NCBI RefSeq assembly: GCF_936943645.1
Contig: NZ_CAKZJO010000024.1
Span: 1-44,686, forward strand
Source: an uncultured Bradyrhizobium sp.
GTDB taxonomy: Bacteria; Pseudomonadota; Alphaproteobacteria; Rhizobiales; Xanthobacteraceae
Reading direction: 5' to 3'
DNA: 44,686 nucleotides
In this document: piece by piece, positions 15,670 through 24,969 of the stretch
Layout of the letters: every line of letters starts with the position of its first letter
Position numbering within the stretch: position 1 is the stretch's first letter
Made by a program: the position numbers and the translations under genes
Notes under the pieces: generated by a model
The model's database searches: none
What the model saw: only the letters and a program-made list of their open reading frames with translations
Told to the model about the DNA's origin: nothing

Positions 15670-15795
15670 TCCTTCGAGACGCCCGCCGTCGGCGGGCCCT
15701 CAGGATGAGGACCTGATGTGCGGTACCAGTTTCGACTTGCGCCAATGCTGCTTAGCCTCATCCTGAGGAGACCGCGAAGCGGTCGTCTCGAAGGA
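15670..15795. repeat. palindromic element, family H (126 bp)
   Basis: Outer arms tccttcgagacg and cgtctcgaagga are perfect inverted repeats, and inner ccctcaggatgagg / cctcatcctgagg form a second stem. It occupies most of the 299-bp gap between the crotonase and yccF-like genes. Apart from it, I see no gene there. Confidence 0.85.
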
Positions 15796-15912
15796 CGAGG
15801 CGCGCGCTCCGCTCGCGGATAATGCGATATGCGTCCATCCGGCCCGGCGCCGTCTTAGCAGAGACAGATTCCGCTCCTATATAGTCGGGATCGTCCACCT
15901 CCGGATCATCCT

Positions 15913-16317
15913 ATGTCCCCCGTTTCCATGCTGCTCAACATCCTCTGGATCCTCATCGGCGGCGCCTGGATGGCGTTCGGCTGGCTGGTGGCCGCGGTCA
16001 TCATGGCCGTCACCATCATCGGCCTGCCCTGGGCGCGGGCGGCGTTCAACATCGCCATCTATACGCTGCTGCCGTTCGGCTCACGGGCGGTCAACCGCTA
16101 CGACGTCACCGGTGTCGAGGATATCGGCACCGGCCCGCTCGGGGTGATCGGCAACATCATCTGGTTCGTGCTGGCCGGCTGGTGGCTGGCACTCGGGCAC
16201 CTCCTGACCGCACTGGTGCTCGCCGTCACCATCATCGGCATCCCCTTCGCCTGGGCGCACCTCAAGCTCGCGGGCATCGCGCTGTGGCCGATCGGCAAGG
16301 TGATCGTGCCGGCATAG
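15913..16317 (+). CDS. YccF family inner membrane protein
   Basis: 134 residues, strongly hydrophobic. Two similar halves: residues about 8-56 (NILWILIGGAWMAFGW ... VTIIGLPWARAAF ... LPFG) and about 80-128 (NIIWFVLAGWWLALGH ... VTIIGIPFAWAHL ... WPIG), each with two membrane segments joined by the same V-T-I-I-G-[LI]-P turn. This internal duplication is typical of YccF (DUF307), whose function is unknown. Start ATG at 15913, with a second ATG five codons on. The gene stands alone and converges on the MFS gene that ends at 16333. Confidence 0.88.
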   Translation: MSPVSMLLNILWILIGGAWMAFGWLVAAVIMAVTIIGLPWARAAFNIAIYTLLPFGSRAVNRYDVTGVEDIGTGPLGVIGNIIWFVLAGWWLALGHLLTALVLAVTIIGIPFAWAHLKLAGIALWPIGKVIVPA

Positions 16318-16332
16318 TCGGCGCACCCGAGA

Positions 16333-17529
16333 TCAAATCTCCTTCCACCAGCGCCACGTCATCGCCATCGCCAGCAGGCCCAGCGCGCCTGTTACGGCCG
16401 TCGCATTGTGGGATCCGATGCGGTCGGCGAGCCAGCCCAGCCAGAAGAAGCCGAGCGGACCGATGCCGATGCAGACGGTGAGGACGCCGAGGATACGCGA
16501 GCGCATCTCCGGCGGGGAGGCGAGGTAGACCAGCGTGGCCTGCATCGTTCCAAAGCCGGCGCCGCCGATCCCCGTCACGATCAATGCCGCACCGGCCAGC
16601 GCCGGGCTTTGCGACAGCGCGAAAGCCACGACCGTGACCATGTAGCAGAGCACGCCGCCGACGAAGGCCCGGCCGTACCATCTCGGCGTGAGCCACAGCG
16701 CCAGCACGAGGGCGCCTGCGAAAGCGCCGATCCCGTCCATGGTCGCGAGCAGGCCGACGCCCTCCGGGCCCAGATGCAGGCGATCGCGCCCGATCACCGG
16801 GATCATGCTGGTGAACGGCCATGCAAACACATTGTAGATGATGGTCACGATCAGCACGCCGCGGATACGCTTGTCGCTGCGCGCGAGGGCGAGACCCTCG
16901 GCGATGCGCGCCAGCACGGGCCCCGTCTGCACAGCGTGAGCATGGTGCGCGCGGACCGTCAGAACGGTCGCCAGCGCCGCGCCATACATCAGCGTGCTCA
17001 AGAACAGGACGCCCTGGAGACCCGCGCCGGCGAGCAGGATTCCGCCAATCACCGGACCGACCATGCGGCTGGCGTTGCTGGCGCCGACGTCGAGCGACAT
17101 GGCAAGGCTCATCTTGTCGCGGCCGACGGCCTCGCCGATCATCACCCGGCGCACCGGATTGTCGGTGCACCAGCCGCAGCCATTGACGAAGCTGGCGAAG
17201 GCGAGATGCCAGATCGCGAGTTGCCCGATCGCGTTCAGCACTGCGAGCACTGCGGAGGTGCCGGCCATCAGAGCCACGACGACGAAGAGCATCCGGCCGC
17301 GGTCGAGGCGCTCGGCGAGCGCGCCGAGAAACACGCCGAACAACCCCATCGGAAGCAGACGGAGCATGGTCATCATGGCGACGAGGAACGCGGACTCGGT
17401 GCGCTGGTAGACGACAATCCCGACCGCGACGGTTTCCACCCAGCGGACAGTGGCGACGACCAGCCCCACCCACCACAATCGCCAGAAGTCCGGTGCGTCG
17501 ATGATCCGCCGGAACGGCGATTTGCTCAC
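16333..17529 (-). CDS. MFS transporter (EntS/MFS_3-like exporter)
   Basis: 398 residues with about twelve predicted membrane segments. The loop between segments 2 and 3 reads GALAERLDRGRM, the usual MFS motif A, and NGCGWCTDNPVRRVMIGE around residue 115 with SLDVGASNASRMVGP (about 145-159) resembles the enterobactin-exporter/tetracycline-like MFS_3 group. Export of a small molecule is likely, with unknown substrate. Start is GTG (17527-17529) with AGGAAACAAGCA upstream; no ATG is available near it. No siderophore or resistance gene lies nearby, so the role stays open. Confidence 0.85.
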   Translation of the reverse strand: MSKSPFRRIIDAPDFWRLWWVGLVVATVRWVETVAVGIVVYQRTESAFLVAMMTMLRLLPMGLFGVFLGALAERLDRGRMLFVVVALMAGTSAVLAVLNAIGQLAIWHLAFASFVNGCGWCTDNPVRRVMIGEAVGRDKMSLAMSLDVGASNASRMVGPVIGGILLAGAGLQGVLFLSTLMYGAALATVLTVRAHHAHAVQTGPVLARIAEGLALARSDKRIRGVLIVTIIYNVFAWPFTSMIPVIGRDRLHLGPEGVGLLATMDGIGAFAGALVLALWLTPRWYGRAFVGGVLCYMVTVVAFALSQSPALAGAALIVTGIGGAGFGTMQATLVYLASPPEMRSRILGVLTVCIGIGPLGFFWLGWLADRIGSHNATAVTGALGLLAMAMTWRWWKEI

Positions 17530-17642
17530 TGCTTGTTTCCTCGCGGGCGCTGCTTGGCCCTTATCCCTCCCTATCGGAAGCTCGGCGCAAGAAACAAGCT
17601 CTTTTCAACAAGCAATTCTGGGAACCACATGTCGGCGCAGCT

Positions 17643-17736
17643 CATAGGATGGCTAGAGCGCCAGCGAAGTCCAACGCCCTGTTCGTCGATGGCAAGGCAT
17701 GATGGGTTTCGCGGGGGCTCAACCCATCCTGCGCGC
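17643..17736. repeat. degenerate repeat, family I (copy 1)
   Basis: Contains agcgccagcgaagtcca and gatgggtttcgcgggggctc followed by acccatcctgcgc. The copy at 18889-18981 shares the same order of blocks. The pair flanks the oxidoreductase gene 17744-18661 in direct orientation. Confidence 0.55.
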
Positions 17737-17743
17737 TGTTCCC

Positions 17744-18661
17744 TCAAGGGCGAATGCGGATGATCGTATTCCCTTTGCGCCGCCCGGTCGGGTTCAGGGC
17801 GGCGACCGCGTCGTTGAAGTTCGAGACGTTGCCGATGTTCGTCCGCAGTCGCCCGTCACGTACCCGCTGGACGATCTCACTCAATTGGGCACGATCGGCC
17901 TCGACGACAAAGTCGATCGCCAGGCCGTCGGAGGGCCGCGCCTCGGCCGGTCCCACGATGGTGACCAGGGCTCCCCCGGCTCGAATCAGTCCTGCGGACC
18001 GCTTCTGGATGTCGCCGCCGATGACGTCGAACACCAGGTCGACCTTGCCGATGTCTTCCAGGGCGTCGTTGTCGAGGTCGACGAATTCCTTTGCGCCGAA
18101 GCCGAGCACCGTCTGACGGTCGGCGGCGCGTCCGGAGCCGATGACGTAGGCGCCGGCCTCCCGCGCGAGTTGCGTCACCATCGAACCGACTGCGCCGGCC
18201 GCGCCGTGTGCGAGGACGCTCTGCCCCGCCCGGAGACGGCCGTGCTGGAACAGCCCTTGCCATGCGGTGAGGCCCGAGACCGGCAGGCTCGCGCCCACCG
18301 TGAAGTCGACGTCACCCGGCAGCGGCGCGAGGTTGCGCGCCTCGATCGCCACATATTCGGCGAGCGTGCCGTCGCGATACCAGTCCGCGAGGCCAAACAC
18401 CCGCTGTCCCACCGACAACCCCGTCGTGCCATATCCGAGTGCGGTGACCACGCCAGCCAGCTCGTGCCCGGGGATCGACGGGGTTCGGTCACGCTCGAGG
18501 CGATCGGTCCAGGTCGAGGGCCACGTCAGCTCGGTCGGGACAAATCCCGACGCATGAATCCGAACAACGACGTCGTTTATCGATGGCTGCGGCTCGGGCC
18601 GGTTGGCCAGCTTCATCCCGGCGGTTCCCGCGGCCTGCTCCGTTACAACGATCGCCTTCAT
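17744..18661 (-). CDS. NADP-dependent zinc-less medium-chain oxidoreductase (quinone reductase-like)
   Basis: 305 residues. GroES-like N domain with PGHELAGVVTALGYG (63-77), then the nucleotide-binding motif VLAHGAAGAVGSMVTQLA (about 148-165; A-x-x-G-x-x-G) and VDLVFDVIGGDI. Zinc-binding cysteines of alcohol dehydrogenases are absent, which places it with quinone oxidoreductase/enoyl-reductase-like proteins of the MDR superfamily. It probably uses NADPH to reduce a quinone or activated alkene. Start ATG has GAGGAGATAATCCC upstream. The gene stands alone, flanked by two related degenerate repeats. It could have been gained by transfer, but base composition looks like its surroundings, so that is speculation. 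Confidence 0.87.
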   Translation of the reverse strand: MKAIVVTEQAAGTAGMKLANRPEPQPSINDVVVRIHASGFVPTELTWPSTWTDRLERDRTPSIPGHELAGVVTALGYGTTGLSVGQRVFGLADWYRDGTLAEYVAIEARNLAPLPGDVDFTVGASLPVSGLTAWQGLFQHGRLRAGQSVLAHGAAGAVGSMVTQLAREAGAYVIGSGRAADRQTVLGFGAKEFVDLDNDALEDIGKVDLVFDVIGGDIQKRSAGLIRAGGALVTIVGPAEARPSDGLAIDFVVEADRAQLSEIVQRVRDGRLRTNIGNVSNFNDAVAALNPTGRRKGNTIIRIRP

Positions 18662-18888
18662 GGGATTATCTCCTCGGTCATTGTTCCCTCATGCAACTGT
18701 TGCAGGCAGCACGAGCGCGACGGCTATCTTCGCTGTCTGCATGGACCGGGGCTCCCAATGAGACTGATCGGGATGCTTCGGTCGTGGTACTGGCGGGTAG
18801 ATGCTTCGCGCCTCGTCATGACACCAGTACCAAGATTGCAAAATCTGGCTGTACCAAGCGCATCGAGGCGGAGAGCAGGTTCAGCTCG

Positions 18889-18981
18889 GAGGACGAGTGG
18901 AGCGTCAGCGAAGCCCATGAATCCCGCCGCCTCTGACGAAACACGATGGATTTCGCAAGGGCTCGACCGATCCTGCGCCCC
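18889..18981. repeat. degenerate repeat, family I (copy 2)
   Basis: Blocks agcgtcagcgaagccca, gatggatttcgcaagggctc and accgatcctgcgc match copy 1 at 17643-17736 in order and spacing, with scattered changes. Confidence 0.55.
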
Positions 18982-19189
18982 CATCATGTCGAGGCATCCT
19001 CCGACAACGCGGGGTGCGGGGCTGCGTCTCAAATATTCTGATCGACCGAATTAAAAATTTCGGCTAAACCGCATTCATCCCGGCCCGCCGAAGGGGCGTT
19101 TCGCGATCGTCACGATACGCAGGCCGGGATGCAATGGACGCGGTAGCGCCGGCGCGTGAGGTGATGGCAGGGCGGGCGACCCCCGTGAG

Positions 19190-19565
19190 CCATTACGATC
19201 CGCGGCACGACACGGCGCGGTCACAGCGTTTCGTTTCGGCGTTGGGGGCGAGCACGCGCGAGCTCCCGACTGTCCGGGGCGGGACGTCCGCGGACGGCAA
19301 AAGCGTGTGGTCCTGACGCCCGCAGGCTGGCGTCAAGGCTTGCGGTGATGAAGCGGCCCGACCGGGTGCGCGCATCTGAGAGCCGCAAGGCGACGGGGGC
19401 AATAGTGCATCGCTCCCCGGGGAGAGCGCGCCATAAGCCGTAACACCATTGCGCAGGGAAGGCCGGGCGTCCGGCATCACCTGTGGTCACCCCGCGTGCG
19501 TTCTTCGCGTGCGGACCTTCGGGTGCCAGCCGGCGCCCGGCCTTCCCTGCGCCCTCCGTTCTCGA
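19190..19565. repeat. suspected long dispersed non-coding repeat
   Basis: The stretch has strong internal inverted similarity, for example gcgcagggaaggccgggcg near 19452 against cgcccggccttccctgcgc near 19535. I recall near-identical sequence recurring in Bradyrhizobiaceae genomes, where it gives rise to spurious small protein predictions. Only one copy is in this window, so the dispersed nature rests on memory and not on data here. Confidence 0.5.
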
Positions 19566-19648
19566 TGAGGGCGAAACGGACAGCAAAGCTCGGGCGGAAT
19601 ACGCCGCGAGATCGCGAAAGTGTGTTTGGCGAAAAGGCTGCTTCTCGC

Positions 19649-19812
19649 GTGCCCCGGACGCAGCGCAGCGCGCCCCCGGCGATGCGAAGCATCGTCCGGT
19701 GCGGCGTGATGCGCTGCAGAGCCGGGGCCCATCTCTCGACTTGCCCTCTGTAGCTCCCGGGTCCCGGCTCTGCGCCGCAACGCTAAGGGGCGTTGCAGCG
19801 CGTCAGGGACAC
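19649..19812. repeat. palindromic element, family K (164 bp)
   Basis: Outer parts gtgccccggacgcagcgcag and ttgcagcgcgtcagggacac are inverted relatives; inner gcagagccggggccca and gggtcccggctctgc form a second stem. It ends about 110 bp before the ppc start and so could lie in its leader or promoter region. Confidence 0.7.
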
Positions 19813-19923
19813 AAGCGGCAGCAGTGTGCGCCGCTCCCAAGTTCATCTTGCGCTGCGGTAGAAAAATATCGCACACTCGTTCGCGCCGGGGAGCCACTGG
19901 GAGCTCTGCAAGAGGAGCGAGCC

Positions 19924-22734
19924 ATGTCCCTCCAGACCGTATCATCCGACAGCACCGAGTCCCGCGCCAACCGGCCCGAGGACGTCCAGGTCACGGAAGC
20001 GGAAGCGCGGCTGCGCGACGACATCCGTCTGCTCGGGCGCATCCTCGGCGACACCGTGCGGGACCAGGAGGGCGCCGACGTGTTCGACCTGGTCGAGCGC
20101 ATCCGCCAGACATCGATCCGGTTCCACCGCGACGAGGACCGGCTCGCCCGCCGCGAGCTCGAGCAGATCCTCGACAGCATGTCGACCTCCGAGACGGTGC
20201 GGATCGTCCGCGCCTTTTCCTATTTCTCCCACCTCGCCAATATCGCCGAGGACCAGAACAACATCCGCCAGATGCGCGCCCGCAGCGCCGCCAAGGAGAC
20301 TGCAGCGCGCGGCGGCTCCGGCGTGCTGGCGGAAACGCTCGCCCACGCCAAGGCGGCAGGCATCGGCCCCGATCAGCTCCGCAGCTTCTTCAAGTCCGCG
20401 CTGGTCAGCCCGGTCCTGACCGCGCACCCGACCGAGGTGCGCCGCAAGAGCACCATGGATCGCGAGATGGAGGTCGCGGGCCTGCTCGACCGCCGCGAGC
20501 GTATGGTGCTGACGACGGAGGAGCTTGACGCCAGCGACGAGCAGCTTCGCCGCGAGGTGCTGACGCTGTGGCAGACCAATCTACTCCGCCGCACCAAGCT
20601 CACCGTGCTGGATGAGGTCGGCAACGGCCTGTCATTCTACGATTACACCTTCCTGCGCGAGGTGCCGCGGCTGGTCAACGCGCTGGAGGACAGGCTGGAG
20701 GAGGGTGGCGAAGCGGCAGCCTCCGAGCTCGCCTCGTTCCTGCGCATGGGCAGCTGGATCGGCGGCGACCGCGACGGCAATCCGTTCGTCACCGCCGACG
20801 TCATGCGCGGCACGCTACGGCTGCAGTCGAGCCGCGTCATGCAGTTCTATCTCAACGAGCTGCACGTGCTCGGCTCGGAATTGTCGATCGCGGCGCATCT
20901 GGCCGACGTCTCCGAAGAGCTGCGTAACCTTGCCGAACGTTCGCCGGATACCTCGCCGCACCGGAGCGGCGAGCCCTATCGTCTGGCGGTGTCCGGCATC
21001 TATGCGCGCCTGACCGCAACGGCCGAAAAGCTCAAGGTCGAGATCACGCGCCGGCCGGTCGGCAGGGGCGCGCCCTACGGGAGCGTGAAGGAGCTGCAGG
21101 CCGATCTCGACGTGCTGCACCGCTCGCTGATCTCCAACAATGCCCGCGTCATCGCCCGCGGCCGGCTGCGGCTGCTCAGGCGCGCGGTGGACTGCTTCGG
21201 CTTTCACCTCGCCCGGCTCGACATCCGGCAGAACTCGGCGGTGCACGAGCGCACCATCGCCGAGCTGATGGATGCGGCCAACCCCGGCATGTCCTATCTC
21301 GCGCTCGGCGAAGAGGCGCGCATTTCGCTGCTGACGAACGAGCTGCGCTCGACGCGCGCGCTGGTCTCGCCCTTCGTCAAGTACAGCGACGAGACCATGG
21401 GCGAGCTCAACGTGTTCCATGCGGCCGCAGAGGCGCATGCGATGTTCGGCTCGGACGCCATTCCCCAATGCATCATCTCGATGTGCAAGGGCATGTCCGA
21501 CATGCTCGAGGTCGCGGTGCTCCTGAAGGAGGTCGGCCTCGTCCATCCCTCCGGGCGCAGCGCCATCAACATCGTGCCGCTGTTCGAGACCATCGAGGAT
21601 TTGCAGGCCTCAAGCGGCATCATGGACCGCATGCTGTCGCTGCACGATTACCGCCGTCTGGTCGACAGCCGCGGCAGCGTGCAGGAGGTCATGCTCGGCT
21701 ATTCCGACAGCAACAAGGATGGCGGCTTCGTCACCTCGGGCTGGGAGCTCTACAAGGCCGAGATCAATCTCGTCGAAGTGTTCGAGCGTCATCATGTGCG
21801 CTTGCGCCTGTTCCACGGCCGCGGCGGCTCTGTGGGGCGCGGCGGCGGGCCGAGCTATGATGCCATCATCGCGCAGCCCGGCGGCGCGGTGAACGGCCAG
21901 ATCCGCATTACCGAGCAGGGCGAGATCATCTCGTCGAAATATTCCAATGCCGAGGTCGGCCGCAACAATCTGGAGATCCTCGCCGCCGCGACGCTGGAAG
22001 CGAGCCTGCTCAATCCGCGCCAGAGCGCGCCGCGCCGCGAATATCTGACTGCGATGGACGAACTGTCGAACCTCGCGTTCAAGGCCTATCGCGGCCTCGT
22101 CTACGAGACCGAGGGGTTCGTCGACTATTTCTGGTCGTCGACCGTCATCAACGAGATCGCGACGCTGAACATCGGCAGCCGTCCGGCCTCGCGCAAGAAG
22201 ACCCGCGCGATCGAGGATCTGCGCGCGATCCCCTGGGTGTTCTCCTGGGCCCAGTGCCGCCTGATGCTGCCGGGCTGGTACGGCTTTGGCAGCGCCGTCG
22301 AGCAGTGGATATCAGAGCATCCCGACAAAGGCATGCCGTTCCTGAAGGAGCTCTACAGGGAATGGCCGTTCTTCCGCATGCTGTTGTCGAACATGGACAT
22401 GGTGCTGGCGAAAAGCTCGATCGCGATCGCCTCGCGCTATGCCGAGCTCGTCCCGGACGAGGCCTTGCGCGAAAAGATCTTCGGCCGCATCCGCCGCGAA
22501 TGGCATGCCTCGATCGAGACGCTCTTGGACATCATGGGCCAGGACCGGCTGCTGCAGGGCAACCCGCTGCTGGAGCGCTCGGTCCGCCACCGCTTTCCCT
22601 ATCTCGATCCGCTCAACCACGTACAGGTCGAGCTCCTGAAGGAGCATCGCGCGCAGAACCCCGACGAGCAGGTGCTGCGCGGGATTCAGCTGACCATCAA
22701 CGGGATTTCGGCGGGGTTGAGGAATACGGGGTAG
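19924..22734 (+). CDS. ppc: phosphoenolpyruvate carboxylase
   Basis: 936 residues, normal length for bacterial PEP carboxylase, a cytosolic tetramer making oxaloacetate from PEP and bicarbonate to refill the TCA cycle. Both signature regions are present: [13 protein letters not shown] with catalytic His168, and [16 protein letters not shown] from about residue 629, the mobile catalytic loop. [11 protein letters not shown] (about 590-600) and the C-terminal [15 protein letters not shown], which carries the active-site and allosteric end, complete the enzyme. The N-terminus has no plant-type phosphorylation serine motif. Start ATG at 19924 follows AAGAGGAGCGAGCC; the frame stays open to 19483 through repeat DNA, which is not coding. 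It stands alone and ends 3 bases before a hairpin element that separates it from a convergent gene. Confidence 0.97.
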   Translation: MSLQTVSSDSTESRANRPEDVQVTEAEARLRDDIRLLGRILGDTVRDQEGADVFDLVERIRQTSIRFHRDEDRLARRELEQILDSMSTSETVRIVRAFSYFSHLANIAEDQNNIRQMRARSAAKETAARGGSGVLAETLAHAKAAGIGPDQLRSFFKSALVSPVLTAHPTEVRRKSTMDREMEVAGLLDRRERMVLTTEELDASDEQLRREVLTLWQTNLLRRTKLTVLDEVGNGLSFYDYTFLREVPRLVNALEDRLEEGGEAAASELASFLRMGSWIGGDRDGNPFVTADVMRGTLRLQSSRVMQFYLNELHVLGSELSIAAHLADVSEELRNLAERSPDTSPHRSGEPYRLAVSGIYARLTATAEKLKVEITRRPVGRGAPYGSVKELQADLDVLHRSLISNNARVIARGRLRLLRRAVDCFGFHLARLDIRQNSAVHERTIAELMDAANPGMSYLALGEEARISLLTNELRSTRALVSPFVKYSDETMGELNVFHAAAEAHAMFGSDAIPQCIISMCKGMSDMLEVAVLLKEVGLVHPSGRSAINIVPLFETIEDLQASSGIMDRMLSLHDYRRLVDSRGSVQEVMLGYSDSNKDGGFVTSGWELYKAEINLVEVFERHHVRLRLFHGRGGSVGRGGGPSYDAIIAQPGGAVNGQIRITEQGEIISSKYSNAEVGRNNLEILAAATLEASLLNPRQSAPRREYLTAMDELSNLAFKAYRGLVYETEGFVDYFWSSTVINEIATLNIGSRPASRKKTRAIEDLRAIPWVFSWAQCRLMLPGWYGFGSAVEQWISEHPDKGMPFLKELYREWPFFRMLLSNMDMVLAKSSIAIASRYAELVPDEALREKIFGRIRREWHASIETLLDIMGQDRLLQGNPLLERSVRHRFPYLDPLNHVQVELLKEHRAQNPDEQVLRGIQLTINGISAGLRNTG

Positions 22735-22736
22735 CA

Positions 22737-22797
22737 GCGAATGGCGAATAGGGAGTAGCGAATGGAGTCCATTTGCCATTCGCCACTCACCATTCGC
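22737..22797. repeat. palindromic element, family G (copy 1); possible bidirectional terminator
   Basis: gcgaatggcgaatagggagt and atttgccattcgccactcac, with a further cattcgc, are inverted relatives. It begins 3 bases after the ppc stop and ends 5 bases before the convergent gene's stop at 22803. A cleaner copy is at 40988-41062. Confidence 0.78.
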
Positions 22798-22802
22798 CCC
22801 AC

Positions 22803-23915
22803 TCAACAGAAGTGCGCCCCTTGCGTCTCCACATAGACGGCATAGAGCGATTGGCTCGCAGTCATGAACAGGCGATTGCGCTTCTTGCCGCCAAAGCAGA
22901 CATTGGCGCAGGTCTCCGGCAACAGGATCTGTCCGATCCGCGCGCCGTCGGTTGGTGCGAACACCTGCACGCCGTCATAGCCGGGACCGACCCAGCCGGC
23001 GCCGACCCAGATGTTGCCCTCGGTGTCGACCCGCAAGCCGTCGGGGAAGCCCGACTTGCCGTCGAGCGTCATGTCGATCAGCTTCTTCGGATTGGACAGC
23101 TTGGCTCCGTCGATGTCGTAGGCCCACACCACGTTCTTGGCATCAGGGTAATGCGTGATGCCGGTGTCGCAGACATAGAGCTTCTTGTAGTCGTGGGAGA
23201 ACGCGATGCCGTTCGGCTTGAACGGCTCGTCGGCGACCTTGGCGAGCTGGCCGGACTGGGTGTCGAGACGATAGACCGCCTCTTTCTGGTGCGGCTGCAG
23301 CGACCCGGTATTGGCGAGCTTGCCTTCGTAGATGCTGATCGCGCCATAGCCGGGATCGGTGAACCAGATCGACTTGTCGTTGGGATGCACGACCATGTCG
23401 TTCGGTCCGTTCAGCGGCTTGCCATTGGCTTGTTCGGCCAGCGTCGTCAGCGAGCCGTCGTGCTCATAGCGGACGAGGCGGGTGCGCTCGGCGCTGAGCT
23501 GGCGGCCCTCGGTGTCGAACGAGTTGCCGTTGGCCTCGTTCGACGGCTTGTGGAACTGCTCGGAGATGTGGCCGTCGTCGTCGAGATAGCGCAGCTGCCG
23601 GTTGGCGGGGATGTCGCTCCAGACGAGATATTGTCCTTGCGCATTCCACGCCGGCCCCTCCGCCCACAGGCAGCCGGTATAGAGCCGCTTGATCGCGGTG
23701 TTGCCGACCTTGGCCTTGAAGCGCTTGGGATCGATCGGGATGATGTCGGGGTCGGGATAGCGCTGCGGCTCGGCGTTGGCGCCGAAGTCGCGAGCGTCCG
23801 CATTGGACGCGAGCAGTGTCGATGCGGCGAGTGTCGCTGCGCCCTGCAGCAAGGTGCGGCGGGCGAGGCCGCCGCTTGCAGTCGTGTCGTCGGAGTTGGT
23901 CAGTATTCTTGTCAT
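22803..23915 (-). CDS. Tat-exported SMP-30/gluconolactonase-like (LRE) protein
   Basis: 370 residues. The N-terminus carries a twin-arginine signal, LARRTLLQG with Arg19-Arg20, a hydrophobic AATLAASTLLAS core and a likely cut after SNADA (residue 41), so the protein folds in the cytoplasm and is exported. The rest is a six-bladed propeller of the SMP-30/gluconolactonase/LRE type: CLWAEGPAW has the metal-ligand Glu, NGPNDMVVHPN the Asn, and KPNGIAFSHD...YVCDT the later Asn/Asp ligands. A lactonase acting on sugar lactones in the periplasm is the usual guess; the exact substrate is unknown. Start ATG follows GGGAGGAAACC. It ends in an unusual C-terminal Cys. It converges on ppc and is not in an operon. 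Confidence 0.88.
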   Translation of the reverse strand: MTRILTNSDDTTASGGLARRTLLQGAATLAASTLLASNADARDFGANAEPQRYPDPDIIPIDPKRFKAKVGNTAIKRLYTGCLWAEGPAWNAQGQYLVWSDIPANRQLRYLDDDGHISEQFHKPSNEANGNSFDTEGRQLSAERTRLVRYEHDGSLTTLAEQANGKPLNGPNDMVVHPNDKSIWFTDPGYGAISIYEGKLANTGSLQPHQKEAVYRLDTQSGQLAKVADEPFKPNGIAFSHDYKKLYVCDTGITHYPDAKNVVWAYDIDGAKLSNPKKLIDMTLDGKSGFPDGLRVDTEGNIWVGAGWVGPGYDGVQVFAPTDGARIGQILLPETCANVCFGGKKRNRLFMTASQSLYAVYVETQGAHFC

Positions 23916-24031
23916 GGTTTCCTCCCAAAGTGTGTTGGGAGGCGCACCATTCGCCCGCATTCAGGCTTAAAGCGGAGCAATCTCCGGCCGAGACAACCGG
24001 AGATCGCAGGGCAGGGATGCCGGAAATGCGG

Positions 24032-24067
24032 CTAGACGGGATCCCAGGTCTAGACGGGATCCCAGGT
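24032..24067. repeat. perfect 18-bp tandem duplication over an SDR stop codon
   Basis: Bases 24032-24049 and 24050-24067 are identical (ctagacgggatcccaggt). On the minus strand this duplicates the final six codons of the SDR gene, T-W-D-P-V-stop, in frame, so a second copy of the tail and a second TAG lie just after the true stop. Confidence 0.95.
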
Positions 24068-24964
24068 GAAGATGTCGGCGGAGCGGTCGAGCTTGTAGAA
24101 CGAGCCCTTCAGCGCCGGCATGCCGTGCTCGGCGATCGACTGCGGCGTCCAGCCCTCGCTCCGCTGCACCGAACGGATCGGCCGGTTCTGGCTGAACAGG
24201 AAGATCTCGTTCATGCGCACGCCGAAGATCTGCCCGGTGACGTCCTTGGCGGAATCGGAGATCAGATAGCCGCAGAGCGGGGCGATCTTTTCCGGCCCCA
24301 TCTGCTTGATCTTCTCGACGCGCGCCTTTTCCGCCTCGGTCTCCGTCGGGATGGTGCCGATCATGCGCGTCCAGGCGAACGGCGAGACGCAGTTGGAGCG
24401 GACGTTGAAGCGGCCCATGTCGAGTGCGATCGACTTGGAGAGGCCGACGATGCCGAGCTTGGCTGCGGCGTAGTTGGCCTGGCCGAAATTTCCGATCAGG
24501 CCGGAGGTCGAGGTGAAGTGCACGAAGGAGCCGCTCTCCTGCTCGCGGAAGATGCGCGCCGCGGCGTGGCTGACATAGAACGAGCCCATCAGATGCACCT
24601 TGATGACGGCCTCGAACGCCTCCACGCTCATCTTGTGGAAGATCATGTCGCGCAAAATGCCGGCATTGTTGACGACGCCGTCGAGCCGCCCGAAAGCATC
24701 GGTCGCGGTCTTCACGATCTTGCTGGCAGGGATCGCTTCCGCGACGCTTTCGAAATTGGCGACGGCGGTGCCGCCGCGCTTCTTGATCTCCTCGACCACC
24801 TCCTCGGCGGGCGCCGCGTTCGAACCGGCGCCGTCGGCGGCACCGCCGGGATCGTTGACGACGACCTTGGCGCCTTCGGCGGCACAGAGCAGCGCGATCT
24901 CGCGCCCGATGCCGCGGCCTGCGCCGGTGACGATGATGACCTTGTCCTGCAGTGATTTGCTCAT
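24050..24964 (-). CDS. SDR oxidoreductase, MFE-2 (17-beta-HSD4) dehydrogenase-like
   Basis: 304 residues. TGAGRGIG (13-20), VVVNDPGG (35-41), NNAG (99-102), Ser152, Tyr165 and Lys169 make a complete classical SDR active site. The NDPGG turn and the extended C-terminal region (RPIRSVQRSEGW ... FYKLDRSADIF) are typical of the 3-hydroxyacyl-CoA dehydrogenase domain of peroxisomal multifunctional enzyme type 2 and bacterial relatives. Predicted to oxidise 3-hydroxyacyl-CoA with NAD+. Start ATG follows GAGAGGTAACTCAC and lies 5 bases after the stop of the thiolase-like gene, so it is the third gene of an operon with DUF35 and the thiolase-like protein. The last six codons are duplicated in tandem after the stop. 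Confidence 0.9.
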   Translation of the reverse strand: MSKSLQDKVIIVTGAGRGIGREIALLCAAEGAKVVVNDPGGAADGAGSNAAPAEEVVEEIKKRGGTAVANFESVAEAIPASKIVKTATDAFGRLDGVVNNAGILRDMIFHKMSVEAFEAVIKVHLMGSFYVSHAAARIFREQESGSFVHFTSTSGLIGNFGQANYAAAKLGIVGLSKSIALDMGRFNVRSNCVSPFAWTRMIGTIPTETEAEKARVEKIKQMGPEKIAPLCGYLISDSAKDVTGQIFGVRMNEIFLFSQNRPIRSVQRSEGWTPQSIAEHGMPALKGSFYKLDRSADIFTWDPV

Positions 24965-24969
24965 GTGAG

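Larger units (their letters stand above)
18662..19923. other. 1.26-kb gap without a convincing gene, rich in repeats
   Basis: No frame here shows a protein family or a good ribosome site matched to a start. Bases 18889-18981 are a family I repeat; about 19190-19565 looks like a long dispersed repeat; 19649-19812 is a palindromic element. The A+T-rich stretch 19030-19070 (ttaaaaatttcggctaaacc) is the only marked composition change. The ppc promoter must lie in the last 100-150 bases, but I cannot place a convincing -35/-10 pair. Confidence 0.7.

Noticed and set aside
19221..19692. Small minus-strand open frames in the ppc upstream region
   Set aside because: They lie in the suspected dispersed repeat and look like the spurious small proteins predicted from such repeats.
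19483..19923. N-terminal extension of ppc by 147 codons
   Set aside because: The extension runs through palindromic repeat DNA and resembles no PEP carboxylase N-terminus; the ATG at 19924 has a strong ribosome site and gives normal length.
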